Shown one piece after another: positions 18,940-27,573 of a stretch of DNA of 64,000 nucleotides. Made by a program: the position numbers and the translations under genes. The notes below the pieces were generated by a model, which did no database searches, was not told the origin of the DNA, and was given only the letters and a program-made list of their open reading frames with translations. The DNA is taken from positions 120,195 through 184,194 of the forward strand of contig NZ_UAUI01000021.1 of NCBI RefSeq assembly GCF_900455735.1, read 5' to 3'. Within the stretch, counting starts at the first letter, position 1. Each line of letters starts with the position of its first letter. This DNA is from Rhodococcus wratislaviensis. GTDB lineage: Bacteria > Actinomycetota > Actinomycetes > Mycobacteriales > Mycobacteriaceae.

Positions 18940-19980
18940 CTACCCGCAGATCTTGCGGAGCTTCTCGACCAACGCGACACGGCCCGCACGATCCGCGGCG
19001 AGCGGGGTGACGGTGAGCGTGGTGACCCCCGACTCGGCGAAGGCGGCCACCCGCTCCGCGACGTAGCTCTCCGGACCGATCAGCGACACGGCCCGCACCA
19101 GCTCGTCCGGCACCGCGGCGGCGGCCTCGTCCTTCTTGCCCGACAGGTAGAGGTCCTGGATGGTCTCGGCTTCCTTCTCGTAGCCGTACCGGACCGCGAG
19201 GTCGTTGTAGAAATTCTTGCCCTTCGCGCCCATGCCGCCGATGTACAGCGCCAGGCCGGGGCGAACCCAGTCGAGCATGTGCTCGACGTCGTCACCGATG
19301 GCGAGAGCGGGTGATGCGAAGACCTGCAGCTCACCGAGGCTCGGGTCGCGCTTCGCCTTGCCCTTGGCCAACGGCTCTCCCCACACGCTCGCGGCCTTCT
19401 CCGGGTGGTAGAAGATGGGTTCCCAGCCTTCGGCGATCTCGGCGGTCAGCTCCACGTTCTTCGGCCCGAGCGAGGCGATGACGATCGGGATGCGATCACG
19501 CACAGGGTGGTTGATGATCTTCAGCGGCTTGCCCAGCCCGGTGCCCTTCTCGGCGGGCAGCGGGATCTGGTAGTACTTGCCCTGGAACTCGACCTTCTCG
19601 CGGCGCCACACCTTGCGGCAGATCTCGACGACCTCGCGGGTGCGCCCGAGCGGGGCGTCGTACTTGACGCCGTGAAAGCCCTCGATCACCTGCGGGCCGG
19701 AGGCGCCGAGACCCATCACGAAGCGGCCGTCCGACACGAAGTCGAGGCCGGCTGCCGTCATGGCGGTCAGGCTGGGCGTGCGGGTGTAGATCTGGAAGAT
19801 GCCCGAAGCGAGTCCGAGTGTCGTGGTCTTGGCGGCGAGGTAGCCGATCTGGCTCACCGCGTCGAACGAGTAGGCCTCGGGCACGAACGCGATGTCGAGC
19901 CCGGCTTTCTCCAGGTCGGCGACCTCGTCGACCGTCTCGGCGAAACCGCCGCTGTAGTTCAAGCCCATACCTATGCGCAC
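18940..19980 (-). CDS. LLM-class (F420-dependent type) oxidoreductase
   Basis: The protein has about 346 residues of the bacterial luciferase/F420-dependent fold. The start (RIGMGLNYSGGFAETVDEV) and the motif GRFVMGLGASGPQVIEGFHG fit the Rv3520c-like subgroup, whose members probably use F420. The GTG at 19980 is preferred; an in-frame TTG at 20010 would add ten residues. It lies between two universal stress protein genes on the same strand with gaps of 73 and 48 bases, suggesting an operon. The substrate is unknown. Confidence 0.82.
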   Translation of the reverse strand: MRIGMGLNYSGGFAETVDEVADLEKAGLDIAFVPEAYSFDAVSQIGYLAAKTTTLGLASGIFQIYTRTPSLTAMTAAGLDFVSDGRFVMGLGASGPQVIEGFHGVKYDAPLGRTREVVEICRKVWRREKVEFQGKYYQIPLPAEKGTGLGKPLKIINHPVRDRIPIVIASLGPKNVELTAEIAEGWEPIFYHPEKAASVWGEPLAKGKAKRDPSLGELQVFASPALAIGDDVEHMLDWVRPGLALYIGGMGAKGKNFYNDLAVRYGYEKEAETIQDLYLSGKKDEAAAAVPDELVRAVSLIGPESYVAERVAAFAESGVTTLTVTPLAADRAGRVALVEKLRKICG

Positions 19981-20053
19981 GTCGTTCCCCAATCCTGGCG
20001 TTACCTGCAACCTGTTCCTGCTTCAACCCCTGACCCTACTGCGAGCAATCGCG

Positions 20054-20938
20054 TCAGGGGCGTGCAGGCCTCACGACGACTACCGGGCAATGCGCACCAC
20101 CGACCAGGCTGTTACTGGTCGATCCGAGCAGCATCCCCTTGAACCCTCCGCGCCCCCGGCTGCCGACCACCAGCAGCTGGGCCTTCTTCGACCACTCGAG
20201 CAATCGCGCCCTCGGATTGTCGATGTACACCTCCCGGGTGACCCGCACGTCGGGGTACTTCTCCTGCCAGCCGGCGAGGCTCTCGGCGAGAACGGCGTGT
20301 TCGTCCTCCTCGAGCCCCTGCGGCACCAGGGCTGCGGCCCGAGGGTCCTCGAACGCTTTCGGTCCGAGGTCGCTCCAGACGTGGACGGCCACCAACGGCG
20401 CGTTCCGCAGCGACGCCTCCTGGAAGGCCACCGAGATCGCCCGCTCACTGGTGGGGCTGCCGTCGACGCCGACCACGACGGGCCCGCCTGCGTGGGCGTC
20501 ACCGCGAACCACGACGACCGGGCAGTGCGCGTGGCTGGTGACGTTGATCGCCGTGTTCCCGAGCAGTGCGGTGGCGGCCGCTCCGGACCCGGACGCGCCG
20601 ACCACCACGACCCGGGCGTTCTCGGACAGGTCGACGAGCCACTGAGCGCTGCTGCCGATCGACAGTTCGGTGTGGACGTCGATGATGGGATTGACCGCGA
20701 ACGCCTGCTCCTGCGCCTCGGCGAGAATTGCCTTGCCGCTCGCCTCCACCCACTCGTACACGCCGCCCGAATCCATGTAGGGACCGCCGAACCCGTACGG
20801 AGCGAAGTCGAGTGCGTGGATGATCTTCAGGTTCAGTCCACGTTCGGTGGCCAGTTCGGCAGCCACCCGGACAGCGGACTTCGAGGTGTCCGATCCGTCG
20901 ACACCGACGACGACGCTGTTGCGGTCCCGTGTGCTCAT
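20054..20938 (-). CDS. Tandem-domain universal stress protein (DosR-box promoter)
   Basis: The protein has 294 residues with two UspA domains. The second carries a complete ATP loop, GSRGRGGFKGMLLGSTSNS; the first has a degenerate loop (GASGSGAAATALLGNT), so only one site may be strong. TAGTGT lies six bases before the ATG, implying a leaderless message, and a DosR-box core lies about 60 bases upstream. It heads a probable three-gene operon with the LLM oxidoreductase and the second Usp. Confidence 0.88.
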   Translation of the reverse strand: MSTRDRNSVVVGVDGSDTSKSAVRVAAELATERGLNLKIIHALDFAPYGFGGPYMDSGGVYEWVEASGKAILAEAQEQAFAVNPIIDVHTELSIGSSAQWLVDLSENARVVVVGASGSGAAATALLGNTAINVTSHAHCPVVVVRGDAHAGGPVVVGVDGSPTSERAISVAFQEASLRNAPLVAVHVWSDLGPKAFEDPRAAALVPQGLEEDEHAVLAESLAGWQEKYPDVRVTREVYIDNPRARLLEWSKKAQLLVVGSRGRGGFKGMLLGSTSNSLVGGAHCPVVVVRPARP

Positions 20939-20995
20939 GACTTCACACTATCCCCGGCCTCCGCTTCGCGTCTGCCGCCCTTCGCCTTTCGAGGA

Positions 20996-21008
20996 GGGAC
21001 TTAAGTCC
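20996..21008. promoter_or_regulatory. DosR-box core upstream of the usp operon
   Basis: GGGACTTAAGTCC is a perfect match to the 13-base core of the mycobacterial DosR consensus, although the outermost bases differ. Its centre is about 64 bases before the expected transcription start of the Usp gene, a spacing used by DosR in mycobacteria. A devR gene is 6 kb away. The motif is seen directly; binding is inferred. Confidence 0.7.
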
Positions 21009-21147
21009 TTGCAGACTCGGGCTCTCCGCCCGTAGCGGCGGCGGCCGACTTCGGCGATGATGAGAACGTGGGGTCATCTGTCCAACGCGAATATGACTGG
21101 GCCACAGCATTTTCCGATCCAGCTTCACCCCAGCGACGTCCGTCACA

Positions 21148-21181
21148 AATTTGGTATCCGAGATGAGAATTAAAGTACGTT
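21148..21181 (+). promoter_or_regulatory. nsrR-hmp promoter with imperfect inverted repeat
   Basis: An imperfect palindrome (AATTTGGTATC, spacer CGA, GATGAGAATT) at 21148-21171 overlaps a possible -35, and the -10 TACGTT (21176-21181) ends six bases before the nsrR ATG. This fits NsrR self-repression and a leaderless message, by analogy with Streptomyces NsrR sites. Confidence 0.45.
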
Positions 21182-21187
21182 CGGGTC

Positions 21188-21664
21188 ATGCAACTCACAC
21201 AGTTCACCGACCTCGGACTGCGGGTGGTCATGCGACTGGCCGTTGCCGGGGACGGCGAACGACCGGGGAGCCGGGCGATCGCCGAGGAACTGTCGGTGTC
21301 GTACACCCACACCGCCAAGGTGATTACCCGGCTGGGTGAGCTCGGCATCGTCGACGCACGCCGGGGACGCGCGGGCGGTCTGGCCATCACCGAACTCGGG
21401 CGCACCGCGTCCGTCGGCTGGCTCGCCCGCCGACTCGAAGGCAATGCGGAGGTCGTCGACTGCGACGGCGCCCAACCGTGCCCGCTGCGATCGGGGTGCC
21501 TGCTGCGGTCGGCTCTCCGACGCGCGCAGAACGCGTTCTTCGAGTCGCTGGACGCCCTCACGATCGAAGACCTCACCCGGTCCCCCACCGGAACCGTGCT
21601 GCTCGCCCTCCCGCGAGTTACCGCCGCCACAACCTCCCAGATTTCTCGAACGATCGGAGAATGA
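21188..21664 (+). CDS. nsrR: Rrf2-family NO sensor/repressor NsrR
   Basis: The protein has 158 residues. The winged helix (about 20-65, with SRAIAEELSVSYTHTAKVITRL) is followed by the cluster-binding cysteines Cys92, Cys98 and Cys104 in DCDGAQPCPLRSGC, spaced exactly as in Streptomyces NsrR. It should carry an iron-sulphur cluster, repress hmp, and release DNA when NO damages the cluster. The hmp start lies one base beyond its stop codon, so the two genes are co-transcribed. Confidence 0.92.
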   Translation: MQLTQFTDLGLRVVMRLAVAGDGERPGSRAIAEELSVSYTHTAKVITRLGELGIVDARRGRAGGLAITELGRTASVGWLARRLEGNAEVVDCDGAQPCPLRSGCLLRSALRRAQNAFFESLDALTIEDLTRSPTGTVLLALPRVTAATTSQISRTIGE

Positions 21665-21665
21665 C

Positions 21666-22847
21666 ATGCTCTCGCCCACCTCGACGGACGTCATCCGCGC
21701 CACCCTGCCCGTGGTCGGCGCCGCGATCTCGGACATCACTACGCTGTTCTACCGCAAGATGTTCGACGCGCACCCCGAACTCGAACGTGACCTGTTCAAC
21801 CGCGGAAATCAGAAGCAGGGCGAGCAGCAGAAAGCGCTGGCCGGGGCAATCGCCGCGTTCGCGGCCCTCCAACTCGAGCCCGATCAGGCGCGCGTCGACC
21901 TCATCCTGTCGAGGATCGCGAACAAGCACGCCTCACTGGGAATCGAGCCCTCGCAGTACGCGATCGTGCACACGCACCTGTTCGCGGCCATCGTCGAGGT
22001 CCTCGGTGACGCCGTCACTCCCGAGGTCGCTGCGGCCTGGGACGAGGTGTACTGGCTGATGGCGGAGACCCTGATCGCGATGGAGGCCGGCCTCTACGCC
22101 TCGGCGGGGGTGGCGGCCGGCGACGTGTGGCGGGACGTGCGGGTCCGCGAGCGCCGCCACGAGTCCGCCGACACGGTGTCGTTCGTGCTCACGTCACTCG
22201 ACGGCTCGCCGCTTCCGTCCTTCGCTCCGGGCCAGTACCTCTCCGTCGCGGTTCACCTGCCGGACGGCGCGCGCCAGATCCGCCAGTACAGCCTGTCGTC
22301 GGCCCCGTCGCGCGGCGACTGGAGGATCTCGGTGAAACGAGCAGGCGAGGTGTCGAACTTCCTGTATCACAATGTCTTCGAAGACGACGTCGTGACGGTG
22401 TCGACGCCGTTCGGCGACCTCGTCCTGCAGGACGACGACGCGCCGCTTCTCCTCGTGTCCGCGGGCATCGGATGCACGCCGATGATCGGGATGCTCAGCC
22501 ACCTCGCCGACACCGAGGACAGCCGACCGATCTCGGTGCTCCACGCCGACCGGTCCGCCAGCAGTCACGCACACCGCGCGGAGCTGACCGAACTGGTGGA
22601 ACGTCTGCCGTTCGCGGTGATGCACCGCTGGTACGAGGACCTGGGCGCCCGGCGGCCCGAGGGCAGCCTGCGAGAGGGACGCGCGGACCTCGGCGAGGTC
22701 ACGATCGCGCCCGGCACCCGCGCCTACCTGTGCGGTCCGTTGCCGTTCATGCTCGGAATGCGCGAGGCGCTCCTCGCGAAGGACGTGCCCGCCGAGAACA
22801 TCCACTACGAGGTGTTCGGCCCCGACAGCTGGTCGGCGACGGTGTGA
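21666..22847 (+). CDS. hmp: Flavohaemoglobin, NO dioxygenase Hmp
   Basis: The protein has 393 residues. The globin domain (1-140) keeps Tyr29 and the proximal His88 (IANKHAS). An FAD-binding domain follows with the RQYSLSSAP motif, then an NAD(P)H domain with GIGCTPMIGML and CGPLPFMLGM. It oxidises NO to nitrate using O2 and NADPH in the cytosol. The ATG is one base after the nsrR stop. It shares the stress theme of the preceding DevRS/Usp block. Confidence 0.95.
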   Translation: MLSPTSTDVIRATLPVVGAAISDITTLFYRKMFDAHPELERDLFNRGNQKQGEQQKALAGAIAAFAALQLEPDQARVDLILSRIANKHASLGIEPSQYAIVHTHLFAAIVEVLGDAVTPEVAAAWDEVYWLMAETLIAMEAGLYASAGVAAGDVWRDVRVRERRHESADTVSFVLTSLDGSPLPSFAPGQYLSVAVHLPDGARQIRQYSLSSAPSRGDWRISVKRAGEVSNFLYHNVFEDDVVTVSTPFGDLVLQDDDAPLLLVSAGIGCTPMIGMLSHLADTEDSRPISVLHADRSASSHAHRAELTELVERLPFAVMHRWYEDLGARRPEGSLREGRADLGEVTIAPGTRAYLCGPLPFMLGMREALLAKDVPAENIHYEVFGPDSWSATV

Positions 22848-22872
22848 GAACCGCGGCGGCGCCGTTCACACC
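22841..22872. terminator. Convergent-stop hairpin between hmp and the GCS2 gene
   Basis: GGTGTGA around the hmp stop pairs with TTCACACC around the opposing stop, with an extra AAC/GTT match and a small bulge. The GC-rich loop is about 13 bases. It could terminate both genes. Confidence 0.4.
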
Positions 22873-24374
22873 GGCCAGGTGTGGACGGGGCTGCCCTCGC
22901 GCATGTTCTCCACGTACTGACGCAACATGGCGGCCAGGGCTTCCGGGCGGCTCAGACCGGCGTTCTCGTGCCGGACCACCTGCGCACGCTGCCACGACGC
23001 CCCCGTCTGCCGGGTGACGCACCGGCCCTCGATGACGCTGAGGTAGCGGTCGCGGGCCTTCGCGGACAGTCCGAACGCGGCGAGCCCCTCGTCGGCGATC
23101 GGCAGCAGCCGCCGCAGGACGAGCTCGTCGGCGCCCGCGAACCCGACACCGGGCCAGTACAACTCGGCGTCCATGCCGTACTTCGCGCCGGCATGCAGGT
23201 TCTCCTCGGCCGCGTTGAACGACATCTGCGACCAGACCGGCCGATCCGATTCGACGAGCCCACGCAGCGCGCCGTAGTAGAACGCGGCGTTCGCCATCGT
23301 GTCGAGCACCGTCGGGCCCGCGGGCAGCACCCGGTTCTCGATCCGCAGGTGCGGCTTGCCGTCGTCGCTGTCGTACACCGGGCGGTTCCACCGGTAGATG
23401 GTGCCGTTGTGCATCTGCAGTTCGCTGAGGTCCGGCACCCGGCCCGCATCGAGCTCGGCCGCCGGGTCGACGTCGGAGACCTCCGGCAGCAGCGCCGGGA
23501 AGTATCGGGAGTTCTCCTCGAACAGGTCGAAGACCGACGTGATCCATCGCTCCCCGAACCACACCCGGGGCCGCACACCCTGGTTCTTCAGCTCCAGCGG
23601 ACGCGTGTCCGTCGCCTGCTCGAAGATCGGGATGCGGGATTCGTGCCACAACGCCGTGCCCGCCATGAACGGCGCGTTCGCGGCAAGCGCCACCTGGGCA
23701 CCGGCCAGGCACTGCGCGGCGTTCCAGTGTGCGGCGAATTCGTCCGGCGCGACGCGCAGGTGCAGCTGCAGGGACGTGCACGCGGCTTCCGGGAGCACCG
23801 AATTGGCGTCCACCTTCAGCTGTTCGGCGAGCCGGCCCTCGAGCGGCACACCCTCGAGGTCGAGTTCGATGTCCTCCCCGCGCGCGGCGAAGATCTGATC
23901 GTTGAGCTGCTCGTAGCGGGGATTCGCGGTGATCCACTCCCGGCCGAGGTGCTCGAGCTGCAGCGTCGGCAGCATGCCCACCATCACCAGCTGGGCGTCG
24001 TGCCCGTGGATCCGCGCGTCCGCGACGTGCAGCGACGCGCGCAGGGTGCGTTCGAGCTCGAACGTCCCCTCACCGATCAGGGGACCCGGCCGGACATTCA
24101 TCTCGACGTTGAACTGACCGAGTTCGGTCTGGAACACGGCGTCGTCGTCGATCGACTCGAGGACTGCGAGATTGGACATCGCGGGCGTCATGTCGGCGTG
24201 GACGAGATTGAACTCGATCTCCATGCCCAGCATGGGCCTCGGCGGGTCGACGTCGTCGGCGAACGCGCCCTCCCGCAGCATCCTCTCGAGCGCGTCGACG
24301 CACATGAGCACCTTCTGCCGGAACAGGCGCCGGTCTGCTCGGGTGAATGTCCGAGACGTCACTTCGCGACCCAT
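22866..24374 (-). CDS. GCS2-family glutamate-cysteine ligase-like carboxylate-amine ligase
   Basis: The protein has 502 residues. The N-terminal MLGMEIEFNLV and MNVRPGPL, and the later LQLHLRVAPDEFAAHWNAAQ and HLRIENRVLPAGPT, are characteristic of the GCS2 (glutamate-cysteine ligase) superfamily, which forms ATP-dependent amide bonds to glutamate or similar acids. It is longer than YbdK (about 370) and has an added C-terminal helical region. The ATG at 24374 has GGGGAG four bases away. It is not in the mycothiol or ergothioneine context, so the substrates remain open. Confidence 0.7.
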   Translation of the reverse strand: MGREVTSRTFTRADRRLFRQKVLMCVDALERMLREGAFADDVDPPRPMLGMEIEFNLVHADMTPAMSNLAVLESIDDDAVFQTELGQFNVEMNVRPGPLIGEGTFELERTLRASLHVADARIHGHDAQLVMVGMLPTLQLEHLGREWITANPRYEQLNDQIFAARGEDIELDLEGVPLEGRLAEQLKVDANSVLPEAACTSLQLHLRVAPDEFAAHWNAAQCLAGAQVALAANAPFMAGTALWHESRIPIFEQATDTRPLELKNQGVRPRVWFGERWITSVFDLFEENSRYFPALLPEVSDVDPAAELDAGRVPDLSELQMHNGTIYRWNRPVYDSDDGKPHLRIENRVLPAGPTVLDTMANAAFYYGALRGLVESDRPVWSQMSFNAAEENLHAGAKYGMDAELYWPGVGFAGADELVLRRLLPIADEGLAAFGLSAKARDRYLSVIEGRCVTRQTGASWQRAQVVRHENAGLSRPEALAAMLRQYVENMREGSPVHTWPV

Positions 24375-24493
24375 ACCACTCCCCAACTGCGCGTCGAACT
24401 GCGCTCACGGGGGAGCATATCCGTTCATCCCGCGCGAATGCGGGATGGCGGGCTAACCTCGAACCAGACGCTGGTGAGCGGAAGGACTTTGAG

Positions 24494-24754
24494 ATGACGC
24501 CTGATACCGACTCCAAGAAGAAACCAGAGTTCTCCGTGGGCACGCGCGTGAAAACGCGGCATTCGGCCGATCACGAACTGGCCGAGAAGAAGTGGCCCCT
24601 GGAGGCCGGCGTCATCGTCGACGACTTCGCCGGCGTCCAGGACATCAGCAACGATTCGTACGGCCGGGACTGGGCCGTCTCACGGCGCTGGGCGATCGCC
24701 CTCGACAGCGGACCACTCGTGTTCCGCAACGACGACGACCTCGAGCCGGAATAG
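24494..24754 (+). CDS. Small conserved hypothetical protein
   Basis: The protein has 86 residues. A lysine-rich start (SKKKPEFSVGTRVKTRH) is followed by EAGVIVDDFAGVQD and RDWAVSRRWAIALDSG, which looks like a small SH3-like beta-barrel. GGAAGGA lies before the ATG. GGCTAACCT at about 24453 probably holds its -10. The function is unknown; it is convergent with the M23 peptidase gene. Confidence 0.6.
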   Translation: MTPDTDSKKKPEFSVGTRVKTRHSADHELAEKKWPLEAGVIVDDFAGVQDISNDSYGRDWAVSRRWAIALDSGPLVFRNDDDLEPE

Positions 24755-24758
24755 GCCC

Positions 24759-25547
24759 TTACGCGTTGGCGCCTGCGTCGCCCCAGGTGACGGACACGCC
24801 GCGATCCTGCAGCCAGCGCCCCGGATCGATCTTGTTTCCGCTCGCGTCGTGCACCTCGAAGTGCAGGTGCGGTCCGGTGGACTGGCCGCGGTTACCGACG
24901 TGGGCGATTTCCTGCCCGGCGGTGACGCGCTGCCCCACGCTCACGGTGTAATCGTTGACGTGTCCGTAGACGGTGACGGTGCCGTCGTCGTGCAGCAGAC
25001 GCACCCACAGCCCGAAACCGGACGCTGCTCCGGCGTCGATGACCTGGCCGTCGGCAGCCGCGAGCACCGAGGTGCCGATGGGCGCCGCGATGTCGATGCC
25101 GCCGTGGTGCGCTCCCCAGCGGGAACCGAAGTTGGAGGTCAGCTTGCCCGACACCGGCTGCACCGCGTGCGGCTTGACCGGGTTGACGTTGGACAGCCAC
25201 TGCTGTGCCTGAGCGCCGAGGTCCGGGCCGCCGAGGTTCTGGGCGGCGGCACCGAGGTCGGCGGGCAGTTCGAAGCCGGCGGGAAGGACACCGGCCGGGA
25301 TCTCGAACGGCAGGCCCGGCAGGGTCTGCGCGCCGCTCGTCTCGTGGGAGTCGACGGGGGCGGCAGCAGCGTTTCCGGCGCCCAGCTGGGCTGCACCGAC
25401 AACGATGGCTCCGGTGGCGGCCGCAACAGTCGCGGCCTTGATGCCCACACCCGCTCCGGTCTGCTGGTTGCGATGGCGCCCGCGCGCCGCGTCCGGATCG
25501 ATCTCGAAGCGAATGGAAGACCCGTTCGCCCGGTGGTGGGAACCCAC
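24759..25547 (-). CDS. Secreted M23-family peptidoglycan endopeptidase
   Basis: The protein has 262 residues. An N-terminal extension precedes a hydrophobic, probably signal, segment (GIKAATVAAATGAIVVGAAQLGAGNAAAA). A low-complexity linker follows, then a LytM/M23 domain near the C-terminus with HHGGIDIAAPIGT, the zinc motif HLHFEV, and GHVNDYTV. It should cut cell-wall cross-links outside the membrane. The GTG start has GAGG upstream. I saw no recognisable c-di-AMP (ydaO) riboswitch in its 113-base leader. Confidence 0.85.
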   Translation of the reverse strand: MGSHHRANGSSIRFEIDPDAARGRHRNQQTGAGVGIKAATVAAATGAIVVGAAQLGAGNAAAAPVDSHETSGAQTLPGLPFEIPAGVLPAGFELPADLGAAAQNLGGPDLGAQAQQWLSNVNPVKPHAVQPVSGKLTSNFGSRWGAHHGGIDIAAPIGTSVLAAADGQVIDAGAASGFGLWVRLLHDDGTVTVYGHVNDYTVSVGQRVTAGQEIAHVGNRGQSTGPHLHFEVHDASGNKIDPGRWLQDRGVSVTWGDAGANA

Positions 25548-25660
25548 AGTAAATACCTCGTCAGTCGTCGGATTGCAGCTCTCCCCATCCGGGGTGGGCT
25601 CCTCTGTCTGGCGACGAATGTAACAAAACGATATAGGTCCGCGCCACCGTTACCGAATGT

Positions 25661-27139
25661 TTATGTTCGGCGCTCCTCGAGCTCGGCCTTGAAAGCGGCG
25701 TAGCGAGCGCGGTGCGGGGTACGGCGGCGAATCACCGCCCACGCGATCCCGAGCACGACGAACCATACCGGGGTGACGAGAAGAGCCTCGAGGGTGTCCG
25801 CCTCCTGGGTCAACGCCCAGATGAGGAACACGAAGAACGCCAGGACGACCCAGCACATCACCACACCACCGGGCATCTTGAACTTCGACGCCTGGTGCAG
25901 TTCGGGCCGGCGCTTCCGGTACACGATGTAGCTGGCCAGAATCATCGTCCACACGAACATGAACAGCACCGATGAGATTGTCGTCACAGTGGTGAACGCC
26001 TCGATGACGGAGTCGCCGGAGAACAGCAGCGCGATCGCCGACAGCAGGAAGGCGCACGAGAACATCAGCGCGTTGGCCGGAACCTTGCGGGAGGAGAGCC
26101 TGCCGAGCCGGGCGGGGGCGTCACCCTCCTGCGCGAGGCCGTAGACCATCCGGGACGTCGAATAGATTCCCGAGTTCGCCGAGGAGGCCGCGGACGTCAG
26201 CACGACGAACTGGATGACTCCGGCCGCGATCCCCAGACCGGCGAGGGTGAACATCGCCGTGAAGGGGCTCTCGCCCGGCACGACCTCACGCCACGGCGTG
26301 ACCGAGATGATCACGATCAGCGAGACCACGTAGAACAGCAGGATGCGGATCGGGATGGAGTTGATGGCCTTCGGCAGGTTCTTCTCCGGGTCCTTCGCCT
26401 CGGCCGCGGTGGTGCCGACGAGCTCGATACCGACGAACGCGAAGACCGCGATCTGGAATCCGGCCACGAAACCCATCGCCCCGGTCGGGAACATGCCGCC
26501 GTCGTTCCACAGGTTGTCGAAGCCGGCCTCGGACCCGTTGGGCGACGTGAAGTGTGCGAACACCATCACGAGCCCGACGACGATGAGGCTGACGATCGCG
26601 ATGATCTTGATCAGCGCGAACCAGAACTCGGTCTCACCGAACGCCCGCACGGTCGGCAGGTTCAGCAGCAGCAGCGCCGCGATGGCCACCAGCGCCGGGA
26701 TCCACAGCTGGAGGTCGGGCCACCAGTACTGCACGTAACCGGAGATCGCGATGATGTCGGCGATGCCGGTGACGATCCAGCAGAACCAGTACGTCCACCC
26801 CGTGAAGAACCCGGCCCACGGGCCGAGCAGGTCGGCGGTGAAGTCGGAGAACGACTTGTAATGCAGGTTGGAGAGCAGCAGCTCACCCATCGCGCGCATC
26901 ACGAAGAACAGCATGAAACCGATGATCATGTAGACGAAGATCACCGACGGTCCGGCCAGCGAGATCGTCTTCCCGGACCCCATGAAGAGTCCCGTGCCGA
27001 TTGCCCCGCCGATCGCGATCAGCTGGATGTGCCGGTTCGCGAGCTGCCGGGAGAGATGCGGCTCGCCCGCCGATCCTGCCCCCGAGCCATCACCCGGTTC
27101 CGATCCGATCGAGCCCGTCGAGGAAGTGCGGTCAGCCAT
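25661..27139 (-). CDS. APC-superfamily amino-acid permease (CycA/AnsP type)
   Basis: The protein has 492 residues and twelve transmembrane segments. The N-terminal LANRHIQLIAIGGAIGTGLFMGSGK and the later SSANSGIYSTSRMVYGLA are signatures of the amino-acid transporter group that includes D-serine/D-alanine/glycine and asparagine permeases. It should import a small amino acid with protons. The ATG at 27139 is the first good start; an upstream extension from 27175 is unconserved. Confidence 0.85.
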   Translation of the reverse strand: MADRTSSTGSIGSEPGDGSGAGSAGEPHLSRQLANRHIQLIAIGGAIGTGLFMGSGKTISLAGPSVIFVYMIIGFMLFFVMRAMGELLLSNLHYKSFSDFTADLLGPWAGFFTGWTYWFCWIVTGIADIIAISGYVQYWWPDLQLWIPALVAIAALLLLNLPTVRAFGETEFWFALIKIIAIVSLIVVGLVMVFAHFTSPNGSEAGFDNLWNDGGMFPTGAMGFVAGFQIAVFAFVGIELVGTTAAEAKDPEKNLPKAINSIPIRILLFYVVSLIVIISVTPWREVVPGESPFTAMFTLAGLGIAAGVIQFVVLTSAASSANSGIYSTSRMVYGLAQEGDAPARLGRLSSRKVPANALMFSCAFLLSAIALLFSGDSVIEAFTTVTTISSVLFMFVWTMILASYIVYRKRRPELHQASKFKMPGGVVMCWVVLAFFVFLIWALTQEADTLEALLVTPVWFVVLGIAWAVIRRRTPHRARYAAFKAELEERRT

Positions 27140-27252
27140 GGAACACCTGCAACCCTTCTCAGTCCTTGCTGTCACCGTCCGAAAGCGTGGGTCACGTTAC
27201 GCCGGGACCGCTCGCGGACCACGGTCGAGGACGGCATTCCGCATCGAGGGAC

Positions 27253-27285
27253 TTGACAGAAGCCGAGTAGCTAAGGCTAACCTCA
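27253..27285 (+). promoter_or_regulatory. Promoter with IdeR/DtxR-like operator
   Basis: TTGACA (-35) lies at 27253-27258. A 19-base stretch at 27267-27285 matches the IdeR/DtxR iron-box consensus at about 15 of 19 positions, with GGCTAACCT intact, and covers the likely -10 TAACCT. This placement fits repression when iron is plentiful. The box is seen; iron control is inferred. Confidence 0.55.
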
Positions 27286-27315
27286 GTTCGTTACTTCGAG
27301 GCGAGGAGCCTGCAC

Positions 27316-27573
27316 ATGATCGAGGACCTGATCGAGATCGCGTACGCCCAGGGCGCAGTCACCTGCGTGGCTCAGGCCGCCGACGGCGTCGACGAGTACG
27401 AGCTCGCGCGGGTCGATTCGGTCGCGTCCAGCGTCACGGTCACGGTGCGGGCCGACGGCAAATTCGCGAAGGCCACGAGCGTCGAGGGCTACCTCAGCCT
27501 CGGGCAGGTCGTCCGGGCATGCGGTCTCGACTACCGGCACGCCACCTCGAGTGCGCGCCAGTACATCCACTGA
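27316..27573 (+). CDS. Small hypothetical protein behind an IdeR-like box
   Basis: The protein has 85 residues. It is acidic at the N-terminus (MIEDLIEIAYAQGAV), with a beta-rich centre (SVTVTVRADGKFAKAT) and two cysteines (Cys17 and a C-terminal RACGLDYRH). It has no signal peptide or membrane segment. GAGGCGAGGAG precedes the ATG. Its promoter carries an IdeR-like operator, hinting at an iron-starvation role. Its stop abuts the convergent hydrolase stop. I do not recognise the family. Confidence 0.65.
   Translation: MIEDLIEIAYAQGAVTCVAQAADGVDEYELARVDSVASSVTVTVRADGKFAKATSVEGYLSLGQVVRACGLDYRHATSSARQYIH

Noticed and set aside
25548..25660. c-di-AMP (ydaO) riboswitch before the M23 peptidase
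   Set aside because: Such leaders often precede actinobacterial cell-wall hydrolases, and a small CGTCG/CGACG pairing exists, but the conserved ydaO core motifs are not visible.
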